Shown one piece after another: positions 50,701-58,879 of a stretch of DNA of 64,000 nucleotides. The notes under the pieces are model-generated. The model was given only the letters and a program-made list of their open reading frames with translations. It was not told the origin of the DNA and searched no databases. Made by a program: the position numbers and the translations under genes. Each line of letters starts with the position of its first letter. Position 1 is the stretch's first letter. Source of the stretch: Limnephilus marmoratus (taxonomy: Eukaryota; Arthropoda; Insecta; Trichoptera; Limnephilidae); assembly GCA_917880885.1 (NCBI GenBank), contig OU862923.1, forward strand, positions 27,419,770 through 27,483,769, in the 5' to 3' direction.

Positions 50701-53571
50701 GCCGTTATACACTACATCTTTTTTTCAGCCCGATTCCAATTAGAGACAAAAGTGAACATTTTTCGCTCTATGCGATCGCTATTTTCATCTCTATTCTCAT
50801 ATCTGCATCACAGCAAACAGCACAATTCATGTGTTGTTTGCAATGATGACAATTGAAATCGTAGATACGAAAATAGAGATGAAAATAGCGATCGCGTAAA
50901 GCGAAAAATGTTGACTTTTGTCTCTAATTGGAATCGGGCTGAAAAAAGATGTCGTGTGTAACGGTCATTACAGCAGAATTTTGATATTTTGATATTACTC
51001 GATGAAATTTTGCTCACTTGACGTTCCAAATTAGATGAACATTATGGTCCACATCTGAATTCAAAAACATTTCCATAAAGTCCGGACAACTTCGGAGACT
51101 TCAATTATATATCTATCTTTATATGTATAGATGAGTGTCCGGGTGTGGCTTCGTTTTTTTGCAAATCCACAGTTTTAATCTGCGATTGATGTAACTTTGC
51201 ACAATCGATCTTCCAAACAAGAGGAAGGTCAATGCTTACATCGGATTTAAAAAAACTTCCCCCATCCCCTTTGCCACCTCTTAAAGCAGAATGTTGATAC
51301 ATCGTGACACTTGACATTCAAAATAAGAAATTAGATGGCATAATCTGATTGTAAAATCTTTATTAGATTCATAAAACTCACCGACAAATGGGATGGCCCC
51401 AACCCATCCCTTCTGAGTCAAGGTCAAACCAAGGTCACACTGCGCAGCCGGGAGGATGTAGCTGAAACCCATGGTCTCCAGGACTATAGCAGTGGCCATT
51501 ATGCCACACAGGACAGTCATCCATACGTTGAACTTGCCAAAACCTAGAAAATGGTAAAGATATTATAGAAGATCAATCGAATTTTAAAAAGATAGTGCAT
51601 CGCATTGAGAAATCTAAACACCGTGTTCTACGCTCATACGAATTTTGGGGGCGAAATTTGGAGGAGGGTTATTCATGAAAATCTAAGAAAAAAATCCAAA
51701 CAAAGATTTTTAAACAAAGTCATTCTAAATTGCATATCAAAAATAATGTAAATATTTCCTGATAACAAATGACAATAATCCCATAGAGAAGATCCAGAAG
51801 CGCATAGTGAACAACAAAAAAATCCAGACTGCTGTCCAGAAACACCAAGATATTAGTGTACAAAACACTTATCAGACCCGTACTCACTTACGCAGCTTAG
51901 ACTTGGGTACCAACTAAGAGGAATGAGCACTGGATATTTTTGAAAGGAAAATTTTGAGGCGGTTTCTAAAAATGGATTTTGGCGTAGACGTTATAACAAT
52001 GAGCTATATACTCTGTTAAAGGATCTAAACGTCACAAAATTTATAAAACTGGGAAGACTTCGGTGGCTGGGTCATGTAGGAAGAATGACCAAGCACCAAA
52101 TTCCCTGCTGAACTCAAGACCGACAGGGCGAAGGAACCTGGGTAACTTCCTCAATATCTACCTTGGAGATTCTCAACTGGAGAGACCTGGCACAAAACCG
52201 AGATGAGTGGAGGAAGACTCTTGAGAAGGCCAAGACCCACCAGGGGTTGAAGAGCTAAGAGTGATGATGATGATCAAAAATATTGTATGAATTAAAAAAA
52301 TTGTCCAAATGGCCACTCTTTCATTTAAAATCTTAAATAAAATAAAAATAAAATCTGACTGACTGCGAAGAACTAATACTTAATTGTAAAGGTATGTTTA
52401 TACAAACGCATTGTAAACAACAGGAAATCCATCATAACTCTTTTTATTTGGGCGCTAATGAAAAAAATTGTTTTATTAGTTTTTATGAAAGTTTCCCCGG
52501 TATGTGTCGCGGAATAAGCTTGGAACACGGTGTAAAAAGTGCCTTAGATGATACCACTTTTTAAAACTTCTTTGCAAGATAAATACTTGATTCTATTGTA
52601 TGTGTGTATTGACAAATTACATGGTTTCCTTAGCCGACATTATCCCTTTTTTTATTTTGATACAATATTTTAAATTTTATAGTATAATTTATTAATGTTG
52701 GCCTCACTGGGTGGCTTGACAGTAATAAACACCATTTTGTACAATTTGAAAAAGATCTGAAAGTGGCACTAATTTTAAAATTTCAAATAGATGCCTATGT
52801 CAAAAAATATCAAAGTTTAGAAGCACAAGAAACATAAAAAAAGCTAGGTATTTATGGGTGAGCATGATGTCACAGGTCAGGCGAAGAGTATTTCTGTATG
52901 CTGGCGTGATTGAGGGGTAAGGCTCTTGACTCGCGAATCCCGGCGTGGGCAAATAAATTTTATTTGATTAATTTGTGTTATGTCACAATTAATTCAGTTA
53001 AAAATAATTTATAGTATATTTGCGACACGTTCCAGAGTGGAAGATACTCTCAGTATCGCCCTGGTGTAAGACTACCATTCAGAACTGAAACGTTGCTTGA
53101 AATGGTTTTTGCCGTGTTTGGTGACCAGATCTGAATAGCCAGGTACTTCCCAACCTTCCTCTTATCCATCTCCTTCCTCTACCCACTATCAGTCTCACAA
53201 TACCCCAATTGGGGATGACATAGTCTCACTGGCTCCAGACAGGAGCAGCTGGGACTCTTGTGAGTTATTCATATTAAAAAAAAAATGTATATCTGCCGAA
53301 CAGATCCACTCATACAGAAATGCTCCTGCAATGTCATGCTCGTTCGGACATGTCTGCACGTGAATACTAGGCTTTGTAAATCAATCAATCGTTAAAAAGT
53401 TGTAAAGAGTGAATTTTCTAAAAATTGTTCTTTTGTTGCCCATATAAATATGTAAAATTTTATTCTAGGAAAAAACTTACCTGTAAGATCCAGGGCATCA
53501 TTAAATTTAACAATGTTTTTCTCCTCTCTCTCCAAGCTATAGCTAATCGTAGAATCTTTCACAGACATCAT
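38705..53571 (-). CDS. Gene C: SV2/SVOP-like MFS transporter, complete, 521 aa
   Basis: Ten minus-strand exons: 53481-53571, 51382-51543, 49756-49918, 46813-46934, 43597-43841, 41545-41699, 41318-41462, 40585-40874, 38888-39015, 38705-38769; sum 1566 bp in frame, all GT-AG. It is a 12-TM MFS carrier: polar N-terminus MMSVKDSTISYSLEREEKNI, TM1/loop with GFSYILPAAQCDLGLT, MFS signature GFMADTRGRR (residues ~94-103), PESPKYLMSQGENEKA after TM6 (~226-232), a short cysteine-bearing luminal loop (IFCELMGVRSEREK, TLVCNDSL), and VEIFPTNYRGMAV before TM11 (~450-458). Family role: membrane transport of a small solute; substrate not predictable. Exon 4 was ended at cac/gtaaga rather than the earlier cag/gtgttt because only the former reproduces gene B's length and the sequence GVSTLIAW. 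Two ATGs are adjacent at 53571 and 53568; the first was taken. Confidence 0.93.
38888..39015 (-). CDS. Gene C exon 9
   Basis: 128 bp; acceptor gatttcag, donor tag/gtaaat. Encodes GMAVSLTLMFGRLGAVAGT and VMCSANFYGAAFLFL. Confidence 0.92.
39235..39670 (+). mobile_element. LINE family L-S, 3' end with SINE2-type tail
   Basis: The frame 39263-39613 is intact for 116 codons: EKRAACLIDSPILTDG, SLEHRRQVGMLSLFYRYYNG, RGSEELASLIPSALVHSR, QHLYKVDISHMRTGHFYDSF. The last codons (FLSSKRPSTQHLQR, TGA) and the 3' UTR through the ctgaggg/cctcaagg stem-loop and poly-A match the last ~105 bp of SINE2. 5'-truncated at about 39235. Located in intron 8 of gene C. Confidence 0.82.
39908..40311. mobile_element. 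Harbinger-like MITE with TAA flanks and poly-G runs
   Basis: TAA at 39905-39907 and 40312-40314; ends ggggccgttcaagtattacg / cgtaatacttgaacgcctct. A 3-bp TAA duplication fits PIF/Harbinger. Two or three runs of 10-18 Gs occur near the ends. Class is an inference from the duplication only. Confidence 0.6.
40585..40874 (-). CDS. Gene C exon 8
   Basis: 290 bp; acceptor tgctttcag, donor acag/gtacct. Encodes ETLVCNDSLNVETYPMM, TM8-TM10 (with LRFIGKKPVL in the loop) and NAYAVEIFPTNYR. Confidence 0.93.
40889..41143. repeat. 50-bp tandem repeat, 5 copies, next to a splice acceptor
   Basis: Units begin (aatataatga) at 40891, 40941, 40991, 41041 and 41091 and differ by only 2-3 bases in total. It starts about 15 bp upstream of gene C exon 8 in transcript sense. 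No spacers, so not a CRISPR array. Confidence 0.93.
41318..41462 (-). CDS. Gene C exon 7
   Basis: 145 bp; acceptor cattctag, donor acg/gtgaga. Encodes ANAFFVWMPDTINRFYVG and the charged loop IFCELMGVRSEREKDDIQ. Confidence 0.9.
41545..41699 (-). CDS. Gene C exon 6
   Basis: 155 bp; acceptor tctcatag, donor ttg/gtaagt. Encodes VDELILDDMDTLGLKN, SLKSQTVPLFRPPH and TM7 ending FGVFA. Confidence 0.92.
42160..42500 (-). mobile_element. LINE C-terminal remnant ((TAAA)n-tail family)
   Basis: The minus-strand frame reads YLRHRQHRLFYLLACRTNLP, then VMPVGRAVLLLNRISSNIDM, aligned with the QNAPINRVIQLLNDS...IDIFN end of the LINE at 10515. The A/T-rich 3' end is around 42175. Located in intron 5 of gene C. 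Confidence 0.65.
42505..42885 (+). mobile_element. LINE fragment: C-terminal zinc-knuckle region
   Basis: Plus frame 42512-42814: LVKDPTEIQSGFSLPRKLWT, then CAHMMHRWGLKESAMCECGA, TEHVINECPLHSFPGG and a stop after DWLADLDVPL. The CxC...H...C cluster after an RNase H-like region is typical of the C-terminus of Jockey-type ORF2. It is joined tail to head with the previous, opposite-strand LINE. Confidence 0.72.
42903..43318 (+). mobile_element. SINE1, best full-length copy
   Basis: Head with A-box-like tagtgcagcagtaagg and B box gggatcgaatccc; then gcgtggcaaataaattttat, the conserved body (gaagatactctcagtatcgc, ggtgaccagatctgaatagc, ccaattggggatgcc) and 12-14 As at 43306-43318. About 415 bp. 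The tRNA-like head implies internal Pol III promotion (family knowledge). Confidence 0.85.
43597..43841 (-). CDS. Gene C exon 5
   Basis: 245 bp; acceptor ttttttcag. The donor aag/gtttga is weak compared with others in the gene, but the length and phase match gene B exactly. Encodes LIAWGILSLDFDLPIAF, TM6 and PESPKYLMSQGENEKA. Confidence 0.9.
44279..44434. mobile_element. Short foldback MITE, family F2 copy 1
   Basis: Arms of about 57 bp (tgggtttcttcatttaccga, gaatgctaaatgcaatgcta) at 44281-44338 are inverted at 44373-44430 with almost no mismatch, around a 34-bp loop. Transcribed in gene C intron 4 it would make a long hairpin. Nothing else is evident in 43842-44278. Confidence 0.82.
45432..45582. 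mobile_element. Foldback MITE, family F2 copy 2
   Basis: Same arms and loop as the copy at 44279, with a few substitutions (cgagactgctaattgc in the left arm), nested in the Helitron. Confidence 0.8.
45790..46260 (-). mobile_element. SINE2, longest copy (~470 bp)
   Basis: Minus orientation: 3' tail at 45790-45880 (ccctgaggaaaataatatct...ggatgctgtgtggagg), middle with ggcccgccacgcagcaggtg, signature gaacccgggcacccctgcta, head ending cgcctcccgaatt. It defines the full family and shows the middle segment deleted in the shorter copies. Confidence 0.82.
46813..46934 (-). CDS. Gene C exon 4
   Basis: 122 bp; acceptor ccattcttag, donor acac/gtaaga. Encodes MSAANNVIYPYYGEFAPKAY and TM5 start up to FSTGVST. 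A second in-frame GT (cacag/gtgttt) lies 12 bp earlier. Confidence 0.88.
47108..47965 (-). mobile_element. SINE2 copy split by a 423-bp insertion
   Basis: The tail half (47108-47284) and head half (47708-47965) line up end to end with the intact copy at 45790, and agtgac is duplicated at the two break points (47279-47284, 47708-47713). The tail keeps the ctccacacaggaggcc motif next to a run of As/Ts at 47101-47115. Confidence 0.72.
47285..47707. mobile_element. Unclassified 423-bp insertion with 6-bp TSD (possible solo LTR)
   Basis: Bounded by agtgac duplications in SINE2. Contains a TATA-like tgtataaaaacgac and an aataaa soon after on the plus strand, as an LTR might, but the ends do not show clear TG...CA. 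No coding sequence. Confidence 0.45.
48700..48965 (+). mobile_element. RTE-like LINE 3' end followed by SINE2 fragment
   Basis: 48700-48845 reads RPRLRWSDNVLKDLSILELL, then NWRELAQNRDEWRKILEEAK and THQGL, a stop and a tgatgatt tail: the last part of an RTE-like ORF2, like 52100-52275. A SINE2 fragment (gcaggggtgcccgggttcat) follows at 48899-48960. 47966-48699 holds nothing else except a small imperfect hairpin at 48598-48665. Confidence 0.68.
48966..49755. other. Intron 3 of gene C, no assigned element
   Basis: AT-rich. An imperfect inverted pair (gcatgcctcgtactgaacac near 49419 and gtgttgatttcgaggcatg near 49535) with an internal partial repeat suggests a decayed MITE, not certain. Confidence 0.4.
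49756..49918 (-). CDS. Gene C exon 3
   Basis: 163 bp; acceptor gccttttcag, donor gctct/gtaaga. Encodes LSSQFWGFMADTRGRRKIL and TM3-TM4. Confidence 0.93.
50226..50532 (+). mobile_element. SINE1 copy, partly deleted head
   Basis: Begins tgcctccatggtcgagtgg (tRNA-like A box) and loses the B box, then continues with the family body through ccaattggggatgccatagt and ggctccag. No poly-A tail; another repeat begins at its end. Confidence 0.72.
50525..51340 (+). repeat. Interspersed repeat with internal near-duplicates and a foldback MITE
   Basis: Phrases such as ttgaccttcaaaacaagaga / cgatcttccaaacaagagg and aaaaacttcccccatccc recur at 50610, 51020 and 51190, indicating copies of one repeat. Inside, 50698-50810 and 50865-50972 are inverse arms (gccgttatacactacatctt, cagcccgattccaattagag, gcgatcgctattttcatctc) of a foldback MITE. 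No coding sequence. Located in intron 2 of gene C. Confidence 0.6.
51382..51543 (-). CDS. Gene C exon 2
   Basis: 162 bp; acceptor ttttctag, donor gtcg/gtgagt. Encodes MTVLCGIMATAIVLETMGFS, the loop AAQCDLGLTLTQKGW and start of TM2. Confidence 0.93.
51780..52275 (+). mobile_element. RTE-like LINE 3' part, decayed
   Basis: Over several frames: KVLVYKTLIRPVLTYAA, then NELYTLLKDLNVTKFIKLGR, LRWLGHVGRMTKHQIP and NWRDLAQNRDEWRKTLEKAK, ending THQGLKS and a gatgatgatgat tail. Located in intron 1 of gene C. Confidence 0.72.
52276..52892. other. Intron 1 of gene C, nothing recognised
   Basis: AT-rich with no terminal repeats or coding signal I can identify. Confidence 0.45.
52893..53286 (+). mobile_element. 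SINE1 copy
   Basis: Head tgctggcgtgattgaggggt with a deletion between the boxes, then cgcgaatcccggcgtgggca, the full body and an A-rich end (53274-53285). It lies about 195 bp downstream of gene C exon 1. Confidence 0.78.
53481..53571 (-). CDS. Gene C exon 1 (start codon)
   Basis: ATG at 53571; encodes MMSVKDSTISYSLEREEKNI then VKFNDALDLTG; donor acag/gtaagt. No promoter element can be assigned upstream; a large nested transposon block begins 200 bp away. Confidence 0.85.
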
Positions 53572-53989
53572 CACAAAATATTATCTTACACCTACGTTAC
53601 AAAACTCAAAATGAGTGATAAGTTTTAAAATACAACCGTTACCTAGGAAAATCTGAAAACATTGTGTATACTCTTCAACCTCTCTCCTCGTTAACTTTTA
53701 ATTAACTGATATTTTTACACATTGTTGCACTTCAAAATATTAAACCTAAACTGAGATAACTAATATTTGTAAACCAGTGTTTCCCAAACTTATTTGGCTC
53801 CCCATCCACTTAAAAAAAAAGTTTTTCTTCAACATCCCCCCAACCAAAAGAATTAAAAAATATAGCACCAACAGGAAAAGCGACGCAGATGAAAAATTTT
53901 CTCTTTTCGAGGCAAATAAAGTAAAAATAAATAAATAAAGTAAAATTTTTTGTTCTTTTTAGGTCCCCTTCTCCAGGGCAAATTTAGAT

Positions 53990-54845
53990 TTTTTTTTTAA
54001 TATAAATACTGCACAAGAGTCCCAACTGCTCCCGTCTGAAGCCAGTGAGACTATGGCATCCCCAATTGGGGAATGTTTTGAGGCTGAAGATAGTAGGGAG
54101 GGGAAGGAGAGAGGGAAGAGGAAGGTGGGGAATCTTCAGATCTGTGGCGAGCCAACGTTCTAGTACGTACCTACCTAAGGTATGTACCTGCGCAATACGG
54201 CGTCATCGTCGCCTGGTCTGACTGACACGGTGAAGTACTTACCTACCTGCGCTGAAATATATGGCATATCATCGCACCTTATGGAAAGTACCAGAGCATT
54301 CAAATTCCCTGTACATTAGGCGTAAGAACCATCGAGAAACGTGTCGCATTCTCTTGATATTACCAGTCCAATTATTAAACCGTTACCTCAGCCACGGCGT
54401 TATAAAAGCCGGAGTAATGGTTTGACCCAGTCAGTCTATAGAACAGCAAGCCAAACAAATTGTCCCGTTATTTACTATTGTCGCGCTCCGTATTCCGATA
54501 ATATTGTGAATTTTGATTCTTATTAAAAACTATCAACAGATAATTCTAGTGTTTCTTTTACGCTTTTACGTTGCACTTCCGATTGCTACAGATCTGGTCA
54601 CCAAACACGGCTGACGCCATTTCAAGCAACGTTTCAATTCTGAATGGTGGTCTTACACCAGGGCAATACTGAGAGTATTTTCCACTCTAAAACGTGCTGC
54701 AAATATACTATATATTATTTTAAATGAATAAAATGTGAAATAACTCAAATTAACCAATTAAAATTTATTTGCCACGCCGGGATTCGATCCCGCGACCTTC
54801 GGTGTGCGAGTCAAGAGCCTAACCGCTGGACTACGCCGACCGTCA
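53990..54845 (-). mobile_element. SINE1, full length, interrupted by an LTR
   Basis: Minus orientation: poly-A (Ts at 53989-53999), ccccaattggggaatg, body, gggatcgaatccc B box (inverse at 54778-54790) and head ending at about 54845 (ggcgtagtccagcggttagg read on minus), the best-kept tRNA-like head in the window. A 448-bp insertion splits it at cagatc/tggtca. Confidence 0.85.
54143..54590. mobile_element. Solo LTR (Ty3/gypsy-like), GATC target duplication
   Basis: Begins TGTGGCGAGC and ends GATTGCTACA, the TG...CA termini of LTRs, with GATC on both sides (54139-54142, 54591-54594); removing it plus one GATC restores SINE1. A TATA-like ttataaaag at about 54400 fits an LTR promoter on the plus strand. 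A 4-bp duplication suggests Ty3/gypsy rather than Copia. No internal region is left, as after LTR-LTR recombination. Confidence 0.85.
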
Positions 54846-54945
54846 AAGATAAATAGTAAATGCACTCCTGCCCTACTTGGATTTTTACGAAACTTTTTGA
54901 GACTCTTAGATCATCTCCAACCGTTGCCCACTTTGAGAACCATTG

Positions 54946-55576
54946 GTTTAAATAACTTATCTCAGTTTTCATTATCTATTCGGAAGGATATTTGCAATGC
55001 AGACGAATCTTTATTATGTGAACTGTAATGTTTTATCAACTCTTCTTCTTCTTAACTTGTCAACTATTTGACTTGATTGTGCAATGTTTAATTTGTTTAG
55101 ATGACCTTGCATATCTTCTTAACATGAACGATTGAATGAGTCTCGTGTACCTACGTGCATTTGATTTATTTTAGTATTTTTTTTAAAGAGAAACGTTCAC
55201 CGGTTAAGAGAACACACGAATACCGAGAATTTTGAATAATAGGCATTATATTAATACTGGACGAAAAGGACTGATTAAATTGATTATACCTGAACAAAAT
55301 CGTCAAAATCGAGGTTTTATAAATTCCCCTGCTTCAGACCCCCCCCCATTAAAGTTGACTGAGAAATTCAAAACACAAATTTCGATTTGGTCCGTCCTGG
55401 GAGGGAGGTGGGGGGGGGGTATTTTTTTATTTTTTTATTTATTAAAAGAAAGACAAACATTCCCGGGTTATGAATAACCCAATGATGTTTGAAAATCTCC
55501 TATTATATTTTGAAAGCGGAAATATTTTGACCTTCCGTCAAAATAGATTCGAGGTCTGAGGGGTTAAATTGTATCA
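54946..55576. other. Upstream region of gene C; SINE3 tail at 55430-55510
   Basis: 55430-55510 (agaaagacaaacattcccgg, gttatgaataaccc, gaaaatctcctattatat) is a piece of SINE3. The remainder shows no feature apart from a poly-G run at 55407-55420. Confidence 0.5.
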
Positions 55577-55623
55577 TAATAAACACAATTAAATAACTTT
55601 GTTTCAATTCCACTTTATTATTT

Positions 55624-55675
55624 TTTAATCCAACCGGTTTCGGTTCGTACTGAACCTTCCTCAGGGGTGAATAAA
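55624..55675 (-). ncRNA. Hammerhead-ribozyme-like motif, Penelope 3' region (minus copy)
   Basis: On the minus strand: ctgagga core, stem II ggttc/gaacc with an agtac loop, gaaac core, then a short stem III (accggt) and a possible cleavage position before gg, which pairs with cc just before the core. Hammerheads with tiny stem III are known in Penelope-like elements. Confidence 0.6.
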
Positions 55676-56454
55676 AATATATTGAACATAATACAGAAAT
55701 ACATGGTATTTATAAGTAAAATTAGAAGAGGGAGACAGAATATCAACTTAGGTGGGGGCGATGAGGGAGGTGTCTAAGAGGGAGGGGTGAACGTGGGTGG
55801 GGGTAATGGAAATATTTTAAAAATCGGGGTGTTAGACAAATCTAATTGTTTATTAAGTAAATTGGTTTTATTTATTTTTAATGACTTTTTTATTTCAAGG
55901 GCTTCAAGATTATTAAGGCGTAGACCTATCCCATTTCTATGCAATACATCTATCCCGGAAGCTTTATTAAATGAGTGATTTTCATCTATTAGGTGGGAGG
56001 CGAATTCTGAAAAACCTACACTGTTTAGACATCTCAAGTGTTCGACCACTCTTGTTTGAATGTTTCTAGCCGTTTTACCGATGTAAAAGGCCGAACAGTC
56101 ATTACATTTAAGTTTATATATGCCAGAATGGCTTATGATTCACAGACTTGTCAATATTCCTTTATCTAACGTCAATTTTACTGAAGAACTCGCTAAAATC
56201 AAATCTATTGCAATAAATAATGGATACCCCCATAGCTTAATCGATAAAATCCTTACAAAAAAACTTAATCTCATATCTACTAATAAATTCCTTTATAATA
56301 ATACACACAACATCAGAGATAATAAAAACCACGGTTGGCGTAGAATTTTATTCATAAATAACTTTTCATCTTCATGTGTTTCTAAATTCCCTACAGAAAT
56401 TAAAGCTGCGTTTTATACTAATAACAACCTAGGTAAACTTTTAATAAACTCTAA

Positions 56455-56882
56455 AGGGGTGTTCAGACATCTAATATAACCGCTAGCAGGTATCTGCTGA
56501 ACCGCGAGCGCTTATGTTGCGTGCCGTTCACACAGCGCAGATAAAATATTTCTTCCTATGGTAGGAGAGGGGGTCAGTTGAATTAGCGAGCGGCCACGGA
56601 GTGCGCATTTTTTGTACTGAATCTATGAACTTGACATCTGTCACCCACCGGTCTTGGCAGCTCCGTAATTAAAATGACCCCCTCTCCTGTTTTCGTCGGA
56701 GTGGGGGGCGCTTAACTGTTGGCATATCGCCTCAGGAGCGGTTACGGCGTAAGATGTGCATTGTCTATGGTTGATGTGCGCATAAAGCGCTCAGGTGTGA
56801 ACGGTCTGAAGGGATTGTATGGAGAGCGATATGTGGCGTGCTATGATCTTTTATATTTATATGCTCAATGTGAACGAGCTCT
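56455..56882. mobile_element. MITE inserted in the Penelope-like element
   Basis: It interrupts the reading frame between the RT tail (LLINSK) and the endonuclease. TAA occurs on both sides (56452-56454, 56883-56885) and the ends are loosely inverse (aggggtgttcagacat / tgtgaacgagctct). A Harbinger-type 3-bp duplication is possible. Confidence 0.55.
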
Positions 56883-57091
56883 TAAGATAAAGAAAATAAC
56901 TTAAGCCATTCTGGCATATATAAACTTAAATGTAATGACTGTTCGGCCTTTTACATCGGTAAAACGGCTAGAAACATTCAAACAAGAGTGGTCGAACACT
57001 TGAGATGTCTAAACAGTGTAGGTTTTTCAGAATTCGCCTCCCACCTAATAGATAAAAATCACTCATTTAATAAAGCTTCCGGGATAGATGT

Positions 57092-57657
57092 TGGATACGC
57101 GCCATAAATATATTTGTATCCATTTTCTTAATCAATTAATAATTTATGCTATGAGACCATGAGGGCGCCATCTATGGTTTTTGTATTGTATTGAATTTAC
57201 CTATGTGGCTTGAGATTCAGTATATTCATGCATTTCCTTACCTCTGTGAATCAGGCAATTGCTTCCGACGGGAGTGTGAGTCAAAACCAACAGATGTCAC
57301 TCCTGGTCAGTCGTTATTAAATGGTTCACCCAGTGAGTGAATTATTGTTGTGCCTAGGATTTGGCACATATTATTGATGGGCAGATTTATTTTTTTCATT
57401 GTTGAAACTTCCTTGCTGTGCGAAACATCTGTTAAGATTATGCAATACCGCCTTGATATTTTTTTAATGAAAAGAAGTGTCTTTTGTGTTGGACATCGCC
57501 AATGAGCTGCATTCTCTGAGTGAGTATTGTTTTGTTTCACTTTGGTTGGAATTGCTGGGTCAACTGTTTTTGTGTCACATAGGGAAGAATTCAATTTTCG
57601 TTAATTTACATAGGGTAGTAACTCCCTCGTGTCAGGGGCTATTTACACGCCCCTACA
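57092..57657. mobile_element. Solo-LTR-like insertion, 5-bp TSD
   Basis: Starts TGGATACGCG, ends CGCCCCTACA, with gatgt on both sides (57087-57091, 57658-57662). Removing it restores the sequence found intact in the minus-strand Penelope copy, so it is certainly an insertion; calling it an LTR rests on TG...CA and the 5-bp duplication. Confidence 0.65.
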
Positions 57658-57929
57658 GATGTATTGCATAGAAATGGGATAGGTCTATGCCTTAATAATC
57701 TTGAAGCCCTTGAAATAAAAAAGTCATTAAAAATAAATAAAACCAATTTACTTAATAAACAATTAGATTTGTCTAACACCCCGATTTTTAAAATATTTCC
57801 ATTACCCCCACCCACGTTCACCCCTCCCTCTTAGACACCTCCCTCATCGCCCCCACCTAAGTTGATATTCTGTCTCCCTCTTCTAATTTTACTTATAAAT
57901 ACCATGTATTTCTGTATTATGTTCAATAT

Positions 57930-57985
57930 ATTTTTATTCACCCCTGAGGAAGGTTCAGTACGAACCGAAACCGGTTGGATTAAAA
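57930..57985 (+). ncRNA. Hammerhead-ribozyme-like motif, Penelope 3' region (plus copy)
   Basis: Plus-strand copy of the motif at 55624: ctgagga at 57943-57949, stem II ggttc (57951-57955) with gaacc (57962-57966), gaaa at 57967-57970, then ccggt. Confidence 0.6.
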
Positions 57986-58035
57986 AATAATAAAGTGGAA
58001 TTGAAACAAAGTTATTTAATTGTGTTTATTATAAT

Positions 58036-58335
58036 TATGTATTCCCACAAAGTGTTTGCTACATATCAAGATTTAAATTGTATCAGTTTGTAATTACTTG
58101 TATTATGTTGTTGTTATTATGGTTAAAATATTATTATAAGCATTGTGAACTTATGTTCTGCATAGAAAAATTGTACCTATCTGTGTAAAAGCCCAATGGG
58201 CATTTAAATAAAAAAATCAATCCAGTTATAAAAACCTTTCATCTTATTTGGAATCCTCTGTTTCTTACAACAACGCGTGTTGAAAATTTAGTAAGACATT
58301 TTGGGACTTTTGCAATTTTAAAACTGACTGACTAA
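58036..58335. other. Non-coding, nothing recognised
   Basis: AT-rich flank between the Penelope-like element and a LINE fragment. Confidence 0.45.
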
Positions 58336-58815
58336 CTAACTAACCATCACGCCTTTTTCCGCAGGGTAGGCAGAGAGGACGGACCGCCAAACAACTCGAT
58401 CTTGTCACACACTCTTTGCCTCGTTCACACATTCATACATCTTCTCATACATGCTCTTCTATTAATCCAACTCTTCACATGGCCCGACTCAAGTATCTGA
58501 TTCACTTGGTTGTGCCATGTCTTCCTCGGGCATCCCCGACTTTTTTTATCATTCACATTTGCATCATATATTTTCCTTACACTCCTTTCCACATTCATTC
58601 GCTCCATGCCCAAACCGTCTGAGCGTCCCTTTCTTAATTTTACTCATTTCGCTTACATCAGCCTTGCATTCTTCGCGGATCTCCACATTTCTCACACGAT
58701 CGCACATGGTTTAACCACACATGCCTCAGGGATCTCATTTCTAAAGCATTCAGTATACTTTCATCCTTCCTCTGCCAGTTCCATGCCTCGCTGCCATACA
58801 TCAGGGTAGGTACCA
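58336..58815 (-). mobile_element. LINE reverse-transcriptase C-terminal remnant
   Basis: Minus strand, in two or three frames: YGSEAWNWQRKDESIL, NALEMRSLRHVCGLTMCDRV, then after shifts VNDKKSRGCPRKTWHNQVNQ, INRRACMRRCMNV, CQDRVVWRSVLSAYPAEK. These are post-RT blocks of an insect LINE; clade not fixed. Confidence 0.68.
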
Positions 58816-58879
58816 ACGCTCCATTACGGACGGCTAACTTCGCTTCTTTAGTTGAAGGAAATTAATTTGGGAAAGTTCT

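Larger units (their letters stand above)
53775..54945. mobile_element. hAT-like element hosting SINE1 and a solo LTR
   Basis: The left end cagtgtttcccaaactt and right end actttgagaaccattg are imperfect inverses of the CAGTGGTTCTCAAAC type found in hAT elements. The flanks (ttgtaaac / gtttaaat) are a poor match, so the duplication has decayed or the edge is slightly off. No transposase. Confidence 0.55.
55577..58035 (+). mobile_element. Penelope-like element, head-to-head inverted copies, GIY-YIG endonuclease
   Basis: A plus-strand copy (about 56128-58035) carries the RT C-terminal region (56129-56454: HRLVNIPLSNVNFTEELAKI, IDKILTKKLN) and, after an inserted MITE, an endonuclease domain at 56905-57091: SGIYKLKCNDCSAFYIGKTA with GIY and YIG motifs and a CxxC, then RVVEHLRCLN. 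A solo-LTR-like insertion follows, and the C-terminus and 3' UTR continue at 57658-58035. A second, shorter copy lies on the minus strand at 55577-56127 (endonuclease end plus 3' UTR), joined head to head. Such partial inverted copies are usual for Penelope elements. The two 3' regions are nearly identical. Confidence 0.85.

Noticed and set aside
57307..57594. 95-codon minus-strand frame
   Set aside because: It lies inside the solo-LTR-like insertion and has no recognisable domain.
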